This document shows positions 1 to 9,024 of a DNA stretch of 64,000 nt, one piece after another. A program made the translations under genes and the position numbers. Below the pieces are notes generated by a model. It made no database searches and was not told where the DNA came from. It worked only from the letters and a program-made list of their open reading frames with translations. This DNA is from JAFGRU01 sp016934985. GTDB lineage: Bacteria > Desulfobacterota > Desulfuromonadia > Desulfuromonadales > JAAYDE01. The stretch lies in the NCBI GenBank assembly GCA_963665045.2, contig CAXXJQ010000007.1, positions 56,347-120,346 of the forward strand. The letters run 5' to 3'. Numbering within the stretch: position 1 is the first letter of the stretch; the number at the start of each line of letters is the position of its first letter.

Positions 1-1111
1 GGAGCGCGGTCGCCATACTGAACCGTTCTTCGATAATCTGCCGGGAACGTTTTCCCATGTTCCTGGCGAGTTGGGGATTTTGCAAAATCGCGGAAACTTT
101 TTTCGCCAGCCCTTCAGCATCGCCGACGGCAACGACAAAGCCGTTTTGTCCTTCCTCGATAATATCCTCCAAAGTCGTACAGTTGGTGGACACAACCGGC
201 AAACCCGCGCGCATGGCTTCCAGCAGGGCGTTGGGACAACTTTCCGAGTTGCTCGTTACAACGGCAACGTCCATTCTGGCCAGGGCCGTATCAACGTCCC
301 GGCGCAAGCCCAGCAGTTTGACACGATCCTGCAAACCGTAATCTGCAATGGCGTCTTCTATAGCCTGCCGCATATTTCCTTCCCCGATAATCCAGAAATC
401 AGCGTCAACGTGATTCCGGATCAGATAATGGGCCATCTTTATGAAAAGGAGATGATTCTTCACAGGGTGGAAACGGCCGACAATACCAACGACCGGCCGT
501 TTTCCCCTCAGTGAGTCGTAACAGGTCTTCTCCTGGCGCCTGAACCGGGGCTCATCGTCATCTATTTCGAGACCGTTTCTGATGGTTCGCACAGGCGTGT
601 TTCTCATGAAAAAAAGTTTTTCTTCAAGGAATTCCTTCAGCATCCGGGAATTGACGATCCAACCGTCATAGCGAATGTTCAACAGTGAATAAACTAAAGG
701 CCACGGTGGCTCCATGCCCATCCTGCCGCGCATCCCGCCGAGAACCACAGGGACCCCCGTCAGAATCGCAGGAATCAGGCCGTAGTGATTGCCGGAGGAA
801 AGCCAGGCATGAACCACATCAAAAGATTCCTTCTTCATGTAACTGATGGCCTCTGCAAAATAACGCCTGCGGCTCCACGAATCACTTCCCAGAAGAACCA
901 CAGGAAGACCGCTTTTGGCGATCATTTCTTTGGGAAATCCAGCTGCATTGGAACGGTAGGCTGCGACATGGACCTCAAATATGTCCCTGTTCAAACGGGG
1001 CAGAAATTTGGCGAGTTGCACCTCGGCTCCACCGACGCCAAGACTTCCACACACGACCAGAAGTTTGATCCGCTCTTTTTCGACGCTTGTCGTTACACGG
1101 AACTTATCCAT
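1..1111 (-). CDS. Glycosyltransferase family 4 (group 1), C-terminus off the window
   Basis: Read on the minus strand, ATG at 1111 opens a frame that stays open to the window edge (about 370 residues, 3' end missing). The N-terminus has the loop of GT-B transferases (LLVVCGSLGVGGAEVQLAKF), and the C-terminal half carries GIVGRFHPVKNH and the donor-binding signature SNSESCPNALLEAMRAGLPV, which contains the paired glutamates of the GT4 E-x7-E motif. Such enzymes transfer a nucleotide-activated sugar to a growing glycan at the cytoplasmic face of the membrane. It starts three bases after the stop of the Wzy-like gene, so the two are probably co-transcribed and translationally coupled. An upstream ATG overlapping that stop runs into TAA after four codons and was rejected as the start. 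Sugar specificity cannot be read from the sequence. Confidence 0.9.
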   Translation of the reverse strand, partial: MDKFRVTTSVEKERIKLLVVCGSLGVGGAEVQLAKFLPRLNRDIFEVHVAAYRSNAAGFPKEMIAKSGLPVVLLGSDSWSRRRYFAEAISYMKKESFDVVHAWLSSGNHYGLIPAILTGVPVVLGGMRGRMGMEPPWPLVYSLLNIRYDGWIVNSRMLKEFLEEKLFFMRNTPVRTIRNGLEIDDDEPRFRRQEKTCYDSLRGKRPVVGIVGRFHPVKNHLLFIKMAHYLIRNHVDADFWIIGEGNMRQAIEDAIADYGLQDRVKLLGLRRDVDTALARMDVAVVTSNSESCPNALLEAMRAGLPVVSTNCTTLEDIIEEGQNGFVVAVGDAEGLAKKVSAILQNPQLARNMGKRSRQIIEERFSMATAL

Positions 1112-1114
1112 CGA

Positions 1115-2380
1115 TCATACGGTGCCTTGGGGTTCCAAAGGTGAATGGGCAGGACTTTCCAACTTATCATGGGGTATCATGCGTTTTTCCAGCAAGGCAA
1201 CCCCAAGGATGTAGCCTAAATTTCCAGGAGCGAAAATAGTGACGATTTGGCCGAATAAAAACAGCGAGAGGAATGCCAGCATCTCCATTTTCACTTCCCA
1301 GGCAACCTCTTTACTCCAGACCTTGTCCCATGTTTTAAAAATCAGATAGCCCAGCCAGGAGACATAGAGCCAGGCACAGATCCCGCCATATGCCAGGTGC
1401 AGCCATAAGAAGGTATTGTGAGGCTTGAAACCCGTGGAAGTGTAGCCCCCAAAATAGCCTTTGCCCGCGATAAGGGTTTCCTTCATGTCATGGAAAGCCG
1501 TTTCCCAGAAAAAAAGCCGCCCGCTTTCGAGGTTCAGGCGATATTCATAACCCCTGACGATATCAGCCACCTGATCCGAGAAAATGACAGTCGAGGCCCC
1601 GATCAGCACAACAAAAACCACTAAACCCAGTTTCCCTTTCCAGCCTTTGAGCGAGGCGAGAAGAAAAAAGAAGACACCTAACGCCAACAGGAACAGTCCT
1701 TGCCGGGATAGGGTCAACAACACCACCGCCCCCAGGGAAAGGGCCATGACCCAGCAAACAAGCCTGGATAACAGCTTCGCTCTTAGACTGATAAACAACA
1801 GGGCGATCGCGGTCATATAAGCGACCTGAGCCAGTGCATTGGGATTGGCAAACATCGAACCCGCCACGTCCCCTTCGAGTGCCAGCCGAACCTGCCCCTC
1901 CTCGATTCCGACAAAGGTCGCACCCATGACCACCGAGAGTAAAACGGCTCCTCCAAGAAAACATGCAAAACGAAAGGTGGCACGGCGATCCCGAACGATG
2001 TAGCAGGCCATCAGCAGGAAGCAGACCCAATAGGTTATCTGCCTGGTGAATTTATCGATAAAATAAAAATCGTGGACATTGGCTATGAAGTTGATCAGGA
2101 CGGCAAAAACAAGGGTCACCGGAAAAGGCTCCCGTTGGGAAATCATAATAACCACACATGCGACAGCCGCACCAACGATCAGTGCCCCGGACAACTGGGG
2201 TATGCGAAGCACCCCCAGTTGATGGCCGAATATTCGGCTAACCAGGGAGAAGTAGAGAAGAACCTCGATAGCGACCCGACCCCAGTTGACTTGGTCCTTC
2301 ACTTCGGAAGGAAATTCAACGGCTGGAGAATAATTTTTCCAACGGCTGAGAAAATTCCCATTGCTCGAAAAATTGGCCAT
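1115..2380 (-). CDS. O-antigen polymerase/ligase family membrane protein (Wzy/WaaL-like)
   Basis: 421 residues, almost entirely hydrophobic, with about ten to twelve predicted membrane segments and a larger polar loop near residues 260-320 (containing LNLESGRLFFWETAFHDM and GYTSTGFKPHNTFLWLHLAY). A late periplasmic loop with an R-x-x-x-W and an HN-x-x-L element is typical of the O-antigen ligase / Wzy polymerase superfamily (PF04932-like). Its role would be polymerising or ligating lipid-linked repeat units on the periplasmic side. A Shine-Dalgarno-like AAGGCGGG precedes ATG 2380. It lies 9 bases after the flippase gene and just before the glycosyltransferase. Polymerase and ligase members cannot be separated by eye; the flippase neighbour favours Wzy. 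Confidence 0.82.
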   Translation of the reverse strand: MANFSSNGNFLSRWKNYSPAVEFPSEVKDQVNWGRVAIEVLLYFSLVSRIFGHQLGVLRIPQLSGALIVGAAVACVVIMISQREPFPVTLVFAVLINFIANVHDFYFIDKFTRQITYWVCFLLMACYIVRDRRATFRFACFLGGAVLLSVVMGATFVGIEEGQVRLALEGDVAGSMFANPNALAQVAYMTAIALLFISLRAKLLSRLVCWVMALSLGAVVLLTLSRQGLFLLALGVFFFLLASLKGWKGKLGLVVFVVLIGASTVIFSDQVADIVRGYEYRLNLESGRLFFWETAFHDMKETLIAGKGYFGGYTSTGFKPHNTFLWLHLAYGGICAWLYVSWLGYLIFKTWDKVWSKEVAWEVKMEMLAFLSLFLFGQIVTIFAPGNLGYILGVALLEKRMIPHDKLESPAHSPLEPQGTV

Positions 2381-2389
2381 AAACCCGCC

Positions 2390-3874
2390 TTATATAATTT
2401 TATGCAGCCGGAATTTGGGGATTTTGGATAGTTGATTTTTCAAAAACCGGGCAATATCCGGAGGACCAATATAGTGAAGCCATGCCAGATAGGTCAGCCC
2501 TGACAAAACACTTGCAAGTGTCAGGTGAAAGAGACCCGGCGTTAATTCAGAAACAGGAAAATTAACGGCAAGGATACAGAACCCGCAGCCGCCTGAGATA
2601 AAAACCTGATGGAGAGGGAACCTCAAATTTTGCTGGGTTTTCAGCTGAAAAACGATGGGAAGCACACCAACGATATATCCAAACCCCATGGCAATGGGTA
2701 TCCCGACCACCCCCAACAGCGGCAGCAGAAGGAAGTAAGCCAGAAAAGTCGCCGCCGAAGTCAGGATATACTGGGAGGCCAGATGGCGGGCGGAGACCAG
2801 GCGCAAACCCGCCTGCCGCACCAGGGACCAGATGGGCAGGCCCATAAGAGTGAAACCGAACGCGGCCAGGACGGGAAAGGTGTTGACGTACTTAGGCCCG
2901 GCATAAAGAAGAAGCAGCGACTTTGCTGCAATCATGATAAAAATACCGAGGGGAATGAACAGGAAAGAAACCAATACCAGCGTCTGGCGATAGTAATGTT
3001 CCAGAGCCTCCCCACCTTCTCCCCTGACTTCCCCGAATTTCACTCCGGCGGGAACGACGATGGTATTGACAAGGGCGTAAATATTATCGAATAGACGTTT
3101 GGCGACATGGTAACCGGCAAGCACCTCCGCACCTAGAAAGGCCGCGACAAGGGGTCTGTCGATTTTATCGGTGGCCCCTTTCAGCATGACCAGACCAAAA
3201 TACGGCCAGCTTGCTTTAAATATCTCTAAAAAGGGGATTAATCGCCAACAGAGGTATTTTCTTATGTCTAACAAACAGAGCAGAACGCCAATCAAAGTTC
3301 CCAGCAGGAATCCCCAGAAAAAACCGGGAACGCCGCCAAGAAAAAAACCGATCACGCAAAATGCCCGCTGCGACAATACGGTCGCCACGTTTATGGCGGA
3401 CCGCGATACAAAACGCTGGCTGGCGACCTGGATTATTTCCAACTGATCAAAAAAAGCCAGAACAAAGCTGATCAAGATGACGAAACGGATAAGATCGAGA
3501 TAGTCGTGGTGGTGAAAAAAACTGAAGCAAATGGCGGAGCTCGATAAATAGAAGATTAACGTGATCAAAACCATGAGCCCTGTCCGGTAAACCAGGGCGC
3601 TGGTAATCAATTTTTTGACCCGTAAATGCTGCCCTTCCGCCTCCAGTTGAGCGACTTCCTTTTCGACCAGGGTGCCCATGCCCATCCCCCCGAGGAGCGA
3701 CGTCCAACCAGATAAAATGGTGAGCGTGGCATAAACCGCCATCTGTTCCTTGGAGAAAACCCTGGCAAAATAAGCGATGAAAACCAGCGATATAACGGTG
3801 ATCAAGCCATGGGAAAGCAAAATGCTCAGACTGGATTTTGCCAGTTGCCTGGTACGGCTCATGTTCCGTTCCAT
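2390..3874 (-). CDS. Polysaccharide flippase (Wzx / MATE-like exporter)
   Basis: 494 residues with about 12-14 hydrophobic segments spread over the whole length and a short basic N-terminus, matching the length and topology of Wzx-type lipid-linked oligosaccharide flippases (Polysacc_synt family, MOP superfamily). Internal features include the polar-charged segment MLKGATDKIDRPLVAAFLG near residue 230, a conserved region in these exporters where a charged pair sits inside a helix. It would move undecaprenyl-linked repeat units across the inner membrane for the adjacent Wzy-like protein. GAAGG nine bases upstream supports ATG 3874. Downstream of the ATP-grasp gene by 44 bases in the same direction; probably one operon of four genes reading toward position 1. 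Confidence 0.87.
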   Translation of the reverse strand: MERNMSRTRQLAKSSLSILLSHGLITVISLVFIAYFARVFSKEQMAVYATLTILSGWTSLLGGMGMGTLVEKEVAQLEAEGQHLRVKKLITSALVYRTGLMVLITLIFYLSSSAICFSFFHHHDYLDLIRFVILISFVLAFFDQLEIIQVASQRFVSRSAINVATVLSQRAFCVIGFFLGGVPGFFWGFLLGTLIGVLLCLLDIRKYLCWRLIPFLEIFKASWPYFGLVMLKGATDKIDRPLVAAFLGAEVLAGYHVAKRLFDNIYALVNTIVVPAGVKFGEVRGEGGEALEHYYRQTLVLVSFLFIPLGIFIMIAAKSLLLLYAGPKYVNTFPVLAAFGFTLMGLPIWSLVRQAGLRLVSARHLASQYILTSAATFLAYFLLLPLLGVVGIPIAMGFGYIVGVLPIVFQLKTQQNLRFPLHQVFISGGCGFCILAVNFPVSELTPGLFHLTLASVLSGLTYLAWLHYIGPPDIARFLKNQLSKIPKFRLHKII

Positions 3875-3918
3875 CGTTTCGGCCTTCTATTGCAATAACC
3901 CTCTTCCTTGAAGGGTTT

Positions 3919-4956
3919 TCAAGATCCGACGGACCTCAATTGATTGAGAAAATCTTCCAAAATGGCATCCTGGGGCCAGACATGTCCTTCATGCCAATTC
4001 AGCTTGTCGTCCCAATAGCCCGAACAGTTCCTCACCGGCTCGGCCTGAAAGCCGTAGCTGATTTCCACAATGCGGGGGTCTCCGCAAGCATCCATGACGA
4101 AATCGAAGGCAAGACTCTGGGTTCCGATGCGACGACTGACGTTGAACGCTATTTTGACACATTCAAGATTGATTTTTTCCAGTTCGTAGCGGATCAGGCC
4201 GCTGCCAGAAGCCCGGAAATCGTCTTTACGGACTTCCCTGGTGAAAGCAAAGGCTCTGTTTCCAATAACCGTAATGCGGGTATCAAATGTGTTCCCCGGC
4301 ACAAACGACTGAAAATAGACGTAATTCCGTTCAACGTTATATTGTTTTTGGCGTTGCCGGGCCGCCCGAAAAGCGGCGGGAAATCTCTGGATGGCTCCAA
4401 GGTAATCCTTGCGTTTTTCCAGCTGTTTGATTTTTTTCCCGGTATCGGTGAAATAACCGCCCGATTGTTTAATACCTGTTCCAAATGCCTTTTTAATCAG
4501 CATCCTGGCTTTGTCTACATTCTCAACAAGCTGTACGTTAACCGAGCCAGCGCCTTTGCTGAGTTTGAACACCAAGGGGAACTGCGCTTTTGCAGTCCAT
4601 TCGATCGCCTCATTCATATCATAGAATACAAAGGTGGGAACTAATGGAGCACCAATGGCTTCCAGGAGGTATTTTTGGCTGATCTTGTCGTCAAAATGCC
4701 AGCATGTATTCAAGTTAGGAAAGGTTTTGATACCCAGGATTTCCGATGTCCTGATAATGGCTTTGGCGGCCAGCGGATCTCCATTCCCATGTTGAGCCCA
4801 ATGCCATAACAATCCATGCATACCTGACAACTGCGCAAACACATCGTTTCTGAGGCAATCCACCACCTGAAAGGAAATATTACGTTCCCGACAGTATTCT
4901 ATCCAACGATCGGAAAAGCTATGGGGTCTGTCGTGAATGGCGAGCTTTATCTCCAT
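3919..4956 (-). CDS. ATP-grasp domain protein (RimK-like) in polysaccharide cluster
   Basis: 345 residues. Visible ATP-grasp elements: the lysine motif FPLVFKLSKGAGSVNVQLV near residue 130 (nucleotide-binding lysine and glycine loop), ERNYVYFQSFVPGNTFDTRI near 220 (adenine-binding loop), and the C-terminal FDFVMDACGDPRIVEISYGF where acidic residues would bind Mg-ATP. Family members form an acyl-phosphate and ligate a carboxylate to an amine or thiol. The protein is cytosolic, with no signal or membrane segment. Neighbours are a Wzx flippase and Wzy/GT genes, so an amide-forming step on a glycan precursor, or an amino acid decoration, is conceivable, but the substrate is unknown. The insertion between residues 150 and 215 (rich in K, Q, R) is unlike compact RimK proteins. 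Confidence 0.75.
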   Translation of the reverse strand: MEIKLAIHDRPHSFSDRWIEYCRERNISFQVVDCLRNDVFAQLSGMHGLLWHWAQHGNGDPLAAKAIIRTSEILGIKTFPNLNTCWHFDDKISQKYLLEAIGAPLVPTFVFYDMNEAIEWTAKAQFPLVFKLSKGAGSVNVQLVENVDKARMLIKKAFGTGIKQSGGYFTDTGKKIKQLEKRKDYLGAIQRFPAAFRAARQRQKQYNVERNYVYFQSFVPGNTFDTRITVIGNRAFAFTREVRKDDFRASGSGLIRYELEKINLECVKIAFNVSRRIGTQSLAFDFVMDACGDPRIVEISYGFQAEPVRNCSGYWDDKLNWHEGHVWPQDAILEDFLNQLRSVGS

Positions 4957-5172
4957 TGATAAATCCTGATTTAAAAGAAAGAGTTATACGCACGCATTCT
5001 CAATTTGCCAAAAACACAATTTCCGTCTTTTGTTCGTATGAAATACTGGCCGCATAAAGGAATAGGCGTTTTTCCAGGGGGGATTAGCGATTGGAATGGC
5101 ATAAAAACAGGATTTACCGGCAATGGCTTCCATTTCATTTACTCAGAATTCCATGGTTTCCGGACGAAAGAT

Positions 5173-5203
5173 CCTTACGGCTTCTGTCAAGCATACCGTA
5201 AGG
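5173..5203 (-). terminator. Possible terminator hairpin after the first lyase gene
   Basis: A perfect 8-bp inverted repeat CCTTACGG / CCGTAAGG with a 15-base loop lies about 50 bases downstream of the stop of the lyase gene read on the minus strand. The following bases (ATCTTTCG) are only weakly U-rich, so termination is tentative. The rest of the 4957-5250 gap shows no convincing gene. Confidence 0.35.
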
Positions 5204-5250
5204 GCCTCCTCCGTCAAGCAAGCCTCACGAACCGGCCCCGAAACCTCAGA

Positions 5251-6549
5251 TCATGGGTTTCGTCCTTCCACTCGAGCCGCCATCTTAGCCAGAATTTCTT
5301 CAATATTGGAATATCCGTCACCGTCGTCATCGCCATGGGGATCGGCACCGGTTTCAAAAGGTCGATAGCTGGGTCTGTCGTAATCTTTAGGCCAACCGCC
5401 GGCAGCAGATATGGAGTTTTTAAGAACCCCGCTTTCGGTTTCAACCTCGTGGAAAATCCTTTTTTCCACCGAATCCCTGCGCGCGGGACGGGCTCCTGCA
5501 TATTTCAATATCTCCGTCCGGATTTTGCTAACGGGTAAAATGGATAAACTGGAATCGTAGATTGGAGGTGATTTAACCAGGAGGGATCTAATCCTCTGGT
5601 TAAGAAGGGGGCCGGCATATTTGCCGGCAAACATGCAATCCTTAATATAATACTGTCCCGACAACAACGCCATTTTCAGCCCAATTGCCGGTCCCCGGCT
5701 GTTGAAACCGCCAATATAATGATTGCCGATAAAGCTGGCCTCGCTGGCCCCAATGGGGCCACCGACCACCGTGAATCCATGGGTCCCGCAGTTATAAGCC
5801 AGATTGTTGGCTACAAAAACCCTGCTGTTATTTGTAATGCGGGGATTTCTTTCTCTGTTGTGAGCAAAAAGGTTTTTATAAATACTTACTCTGTCGACAT
5901 GGCGGGGTTGGTGCCCGTCGGTTCCCAAAAGCAGGCCGTAAACAATTCCTTCGGCGATCAAACAATTGCTGATAGTCACATCATGCACGCCGGAACCGCT
6001 CCTGGCAGCCCAAATGCTTATGTTTTCATCGGTGGCCCAGTTGGCTGTCACATGATCAATGACTACATTGTAGGTCTGGTTATGAAAACCGTGAATCCGT
6101 ACGCCGTCTTTCTCCCCTCCGGCGACTCTCACTCGCAAATGCCTGACCAGAACATCGTGGGTGTCGATCTCAATTCCGTAGTTTCGCAGCTGAACACCAG
6201 GCTCAGGAGCTGTTTGCCCGGCAATGGTAAGATAGGGGTTGCGGATCACCACAACCTTTTTCAGGTCAATGCTTCCTCCGACCTCGAATACCACGATACG
6301 CGGTCCGCTAGCCGTTGCCGCAGCACGAAAGGAACCATTCCCGCTATCGTTGAGATTGGTCACCTTGATGATTCTGCCGCCGCAACCGGCCAGAGTCCTG
6401 GACCCGAACCCTTCAGCGCCAGGGAAGACGGGCAGCGAACCAGCCATCCGAGTCGGTTCGTATCGCACCGAAGACGCCTCACGGTCGCCCGCCTGGGAGC
6501 AGGACAACAGCACAACGCAAACAAAAACCAACCTCAAAAATAACTTCAT
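5251..6549 (-). CDS. Secreted lipoprotein, pectate-lyase-like right-handed beta-helix
   Basis: 432 residues. The N-terminus (MKLFLRLVFVCVVLLSCSQAG) is a type II signal peptide with lipobox LLSC, so the protein is probably an outer-membrane or surface lipoprotein. From residue 40 it has the hallmark start of PL1-type lyases, VFPGAEGFGSRTLAGCGGRI followed by KVTNLNDSGNGSFRAA, then repetitive beta-helix sequence (for example TIAGQTAPEPGVQLRNYGIE and VIDHVTANWATDENISIW). The C-terminus ends with an EF-hand-like calcium loop GDDDGDGYSNIEEILAKMA. Family members cleave uronate polymers by beta-elimination; the actual substrate here is unknown and could be the cell's own exopolysaccharide, given the polysaccharide cluster beside it. 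It is a paralogue of the next two genes but clearly diverged. Confidence 0.82.
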   Translation of the reverse strand: MKLFLRLVFVCVVLLSCSQAGDREASSVRYEPTRMAGSLPVFPGAEGFGSRTLAGCGGRIIKVTNLNDSGNGSFRAAATASGPRIVVFEVGGSIDLKKVVVIRNPYLTIAGQTAPEPGVQLRNYGIEIDTHDVLVRHLRVRVAGGEKDGVRIHGFHNQTYNVVIDHVTANWATDENISIWAARSGSGVHDVTISNCLIAEGIVYGLLLGTDGHQPRHVDRVSIYKNLFAHNRERNPRITNNSRVFVANNLAYNCGTHGFTVVGGPIGASEASFIGNHYIGGFNSRGPAIGLKMALLSGQYYIKDCMFAGKYAGPLLNQRIRSLLVKSPPIYDSSLSILPVSKIRTEILKYAGARPARRDSVEKRIFHEVETESGVLKNSISAAGGWPKDYDRPSYRPFETGADPHGDDDGDGYSNIEEILAKMAARVEGRNP

Positions 6550-6707
6550 GCTAATTAGTATAGCTAAAAAAAGTTATTCAGCCGGGATGCATAAAAAGAT
6601 TGTCTTGATCATCCTGGAAATATACTGAAAATTTGAATTTTCCGCTTTGTTTATGCCAAATTTTTGATTTTCGCAGTTCTTCAACAATTTCCCGGCAGAA
6701 TGATTCC

Positions 6708-7981
6708 CAAAAGAAAGGGGCCGGTTTCCCGGCCCCAGGTTCGTTTAACAAGTGGATATCAGTTAGCCGGACTCAGCGCCCTTCTACTTCCGCCGCCATC
6801 TGGTGAAGGATCTCCTCTACATTGGTGTAACCGTCACCATCGTCGTCGCCGTTGGGAGTGGACCCGGCAAAGAAGGTGCTCCTTGTTGAACTGTTGTATG
6901 CTGAAGGATAGCCTCCGGCAGCCGACGAGCTGGTCTTGATGGAACCCGTCTCAGTCATAACCTCATATACAATACGCTCCTCGACCGAATCCCGGAAGGC
7001 CGGACGGGCGCCTGCATGATCCAGCACATAATCCCGCACATCGTCAACAGGACGAGCCACCGTATTGACATCTCGCACCGGAGGCGTACTGACCAGATGA
7101 TTCTGAAGAGTACTGTTCATCAGTGAACCGACATTAATTCCCGTAGTCAGACAATTGCTGACGTAATAGTTGCCGGGAGGAGCGGAGGAACTCAGACCGA
7201 TCGCCGAGGAACCGCCGCCATTCGGACCACCGATATAATGGTTGCCGATAAACGTTGCGTTGGTGGGGCCCGCCGAGGCGCCGATGGCGGTAAATTCATA
7301 TCGTCCCGTGTTATAGGCAAGATTATTGACCACCAGGGCATTGGTATTATTGGTCAGTCTCGGGTTTCTTTCTGAGTTATGAGCAAACAGGTTGTCAATA
7401 ACACTGATTTTGTTCATGAAATTGGCTTGAGTGCTGCTGCTCCCTATGAGAATTCCAAAACCTCCCTCTGCGATCATGCAGTTACTGAGGGTGACGTCGT
7501 GAACGCCGCTACCGCTGGTCGCACCCCAGATGCTCATGTTCTCGTCGGAAGCCCAGTTGCTCGTCACGTGATCGATCACTATGTTGTAGGTGGCGTTCTG
7601 GTAGCCGTGGATCCTAAGGCCGTCCCCCTCTCCACTCTCGGCACGGATACGCAGGTGCTGAACCAGAACGTCGTGGGTGTCGATTTCGATTCCATAATTG
7701 CGCAGTTGGATGCCCGGTTCAGGAGCCGTCTGTCCGGCGATGGTAAGATAAGGGTTACGGATCAGAACCACACTGTTAAGGTTGATGGTCCCGCCGACCT
7801 CGAATACCACGATACGCGCACCGCTTGCCGTTGCGGCAGCGCGGAAGGAGCCGGTACCGCTGTCGTTAAGGTTGGTTACCCGGATGATTTGTCCACCGCG
7901 GCCGGCGACGGTTCCCGAACCGAAACCTTCGGCACCGGGGAATACCGCCAACGAGCCATCGCTACGCGGTTCGGAAGTATC
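6708..7981. repeat. 1.27 kb direct repeat, copy A
   Basis: From the C at 6708 to the C at 7981 the sequence is almost identical to 9025-10300. By eye I find only one substitution (A versus G near 7624/9938) plus two single-base insertions in copy B. The unit contains the intrinsic terminator and the complete lyase domain coding region of the 636-residue protein, while the sequences on both sides are unrelated. This points to recent duplication or gene conversion of the lyase module, or to an assembly fault. Confidence 0.93.
6713..6736 (-). terminator. Intrinsic terminator of the second lyase gene
   Basis: On the minus strand an 8-bp GC stem GGGGCCGG / CCGGCCCC with a GAAA-type loop is followed by TTTTCTTTT, 36 bases beyond the stop codon at 6773. 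This is a textbook Rho-independent terminator and is duplicated with the lyase domain. Confidence 0.9.
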
Positions 7982-8683
7982 TTCGGAAGAGCTTTCTTCC
8001 CCGGTTTGGGGGTTGATATTAGGATCCCGGTCATCGACATCCCCTTCTTCGATGGTAAAACCGTCGTTGTCGAGATCTGCCCCCTCCAAACTGTTTAACA
8101 AATGACTTTGAGCATCTTCCGCAGAACACAGAGTACGGACTTCACCGTCTGGAAAGACTCCGTGGTCATTTAGAGCGTCAAAAATATCCAGAACCTCAGG
8201 AGTGTTTTCAAACTCTTCCGGGCTGAGGTTAAAGTCCAGGGTGCGTCCTGCAACTTCTCCAGTGATTGCAAGCGTCAAAGTGATTCCATTTTCCGGGATG
8301 CCATCCAAATCAAGGGACTGGAGAAGTCTGGCGATATTGGTAACTCTCCAATCGGTTACCTCCTCCGCCCCCTCGAGAATATCAAGAAGCGTGACCTTAT
8401 CACTTGCGGGAGCCTCACCCAACGCAATATCTTCTATAAAAAAAGCGACAGTTTCACCATCACGATACAAAAAACGACCTTGGCTGTCAGTAATTCCAAA
8501 CTGGGTTTCGGTACTATAGATTAACCCCTCAACCGGGCTGTCGATAAATACTCCCGAATTCAAACCTGATAACGAGCCACTGCCGCCACCTCCGCAACTG
8601 ATAAGAGTCAGAACAGTCCAAGCAATAAACATAAAATTTTTTAAGCTTGATATCTTTTCAAATGTACCTTTTTTGCAACCCAT
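6773..8683 (-). CDS. Surface lipoprotein with N-terminal beta domain and pectate-lyase-like beta-helix
   Basis: 636 residues. The N-terminus ends in TLISCGGGGSG, a lipobox followed by a glycine-rich tether, as in outer-membrane lipoproteins. Residues about 45-200 form a domain beginning GVFIDSPVEGLIYSTETQFG that resembles N-terminal modules seen in large surface proteins of marine and sediment bacteria. Near 210-235 an acidic Asp-rich loop (DLDNDGFTIEEGDVDDRD) looks like a calcium-binding type 3 repeat. The lyase domain starts at about 255 (VFPGAEGFGSGTVAGRGGQI) and continues as a beta-helix to a C-terminal NGDDDGDGYTNVEEIL calcium loop. The enzymatic substrate is unknown. The lyase half is practically identical to that of the next, frameshifted gene; the N-terminal half is unrelated to it. 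Confidence 0.83.
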   Translation of the reverse strand: MGCKKGTFEKISSLKNFMFIAWTVLTLISCGGGGSGSLSGLNSGVFIDSPVEGLIYSTETQFGITDSQGRFLYRDGETVAFFIEDIALGEAPASDKVTLLDILEGAEEVTDWRVTNIARLLQSLDLDGIPENGITLTLAITGEVAGRTLDFNLSPEEFENTPEVLDIFDALNDHGVFPDGEVRTLCSAEDAQSHLLNSLEGADLDNDGFTIEEGDVDDRDPNINPQTGEESSSEDTSEPRSDGSLAVFPGAEGFGSGTVAGRGGQIIRVTNLNDSGTGSFRAAATASGARIVVFEVGGTINLNSVVLIRNPYLTIAGQTAPEPGIQLRNYGIEIDTHDVLVQHLRIRAESGEGDGLRIHGYQNATYNIVIDHVTSNWASDENMSIWGATSGSGVHDVTLSNCMIAEGGFGILIGSSSTQANFMNKISVIDNLFAHNSERNPRLTNNTNALVVNNLAYNTGRYEFTAIGASAGPTNATFIGNHYIGGPNGGGSSAIGLSSSAPPGNYYVSNCLTTGINVGSLMNSTLQNHLVSTPPVRDVNTVARPVDDVRDYVLDHAGARPAFRDSVEERIVYEVMTETGSIKTSSSAAGGYPSAYNSSTRSTFFAGSTPNGDDDGDGYTNVEEILHQMAAEVEGR

Positions 8684-9024
8684 TTCTTATACCCCCCCAA
8701 AAGACTGATACAATTCTTTTCCCCTGGAAGACTGCAAATTTTCGTCCAAAAAGTTGTCAAGGGAGCCTATGCTGACATTAAAAAAAAGGGAAAATAAGTA
8801 GCAGTTTCTTTTAACAAAATAGTTATATTTTCTAATGACTTTGCAGCAAACCCCATGCTCACACAAACCTGAGAAGGTTGGCTGAGAAGTACTTCGAACG
8901 GAAGATTATTCACCTCACCGGAAAAGACTTGTAGGCCAACTGACGACACCTGATTATTCCGCCTTCAGGACGTTCCCAGTTGAACTGATTAAAAAGAGTT
9001 TGCTCGGTCGTTTTAAAAAACTTT
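8684..9024. other. Intergenic, promoter region of the second lyase gene
   Basis: About 340 bases without a convincing gene. The 60-codon minus-strand frame at 8767-8949 has no recognisable homology or ribosome site. A C-run at 8692-8698 would give a G-run just upstream of the lipoprotein start on the transcribed strand. No riboswitch like that of the third lyase gene is visible here. Confidence 0.5.
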
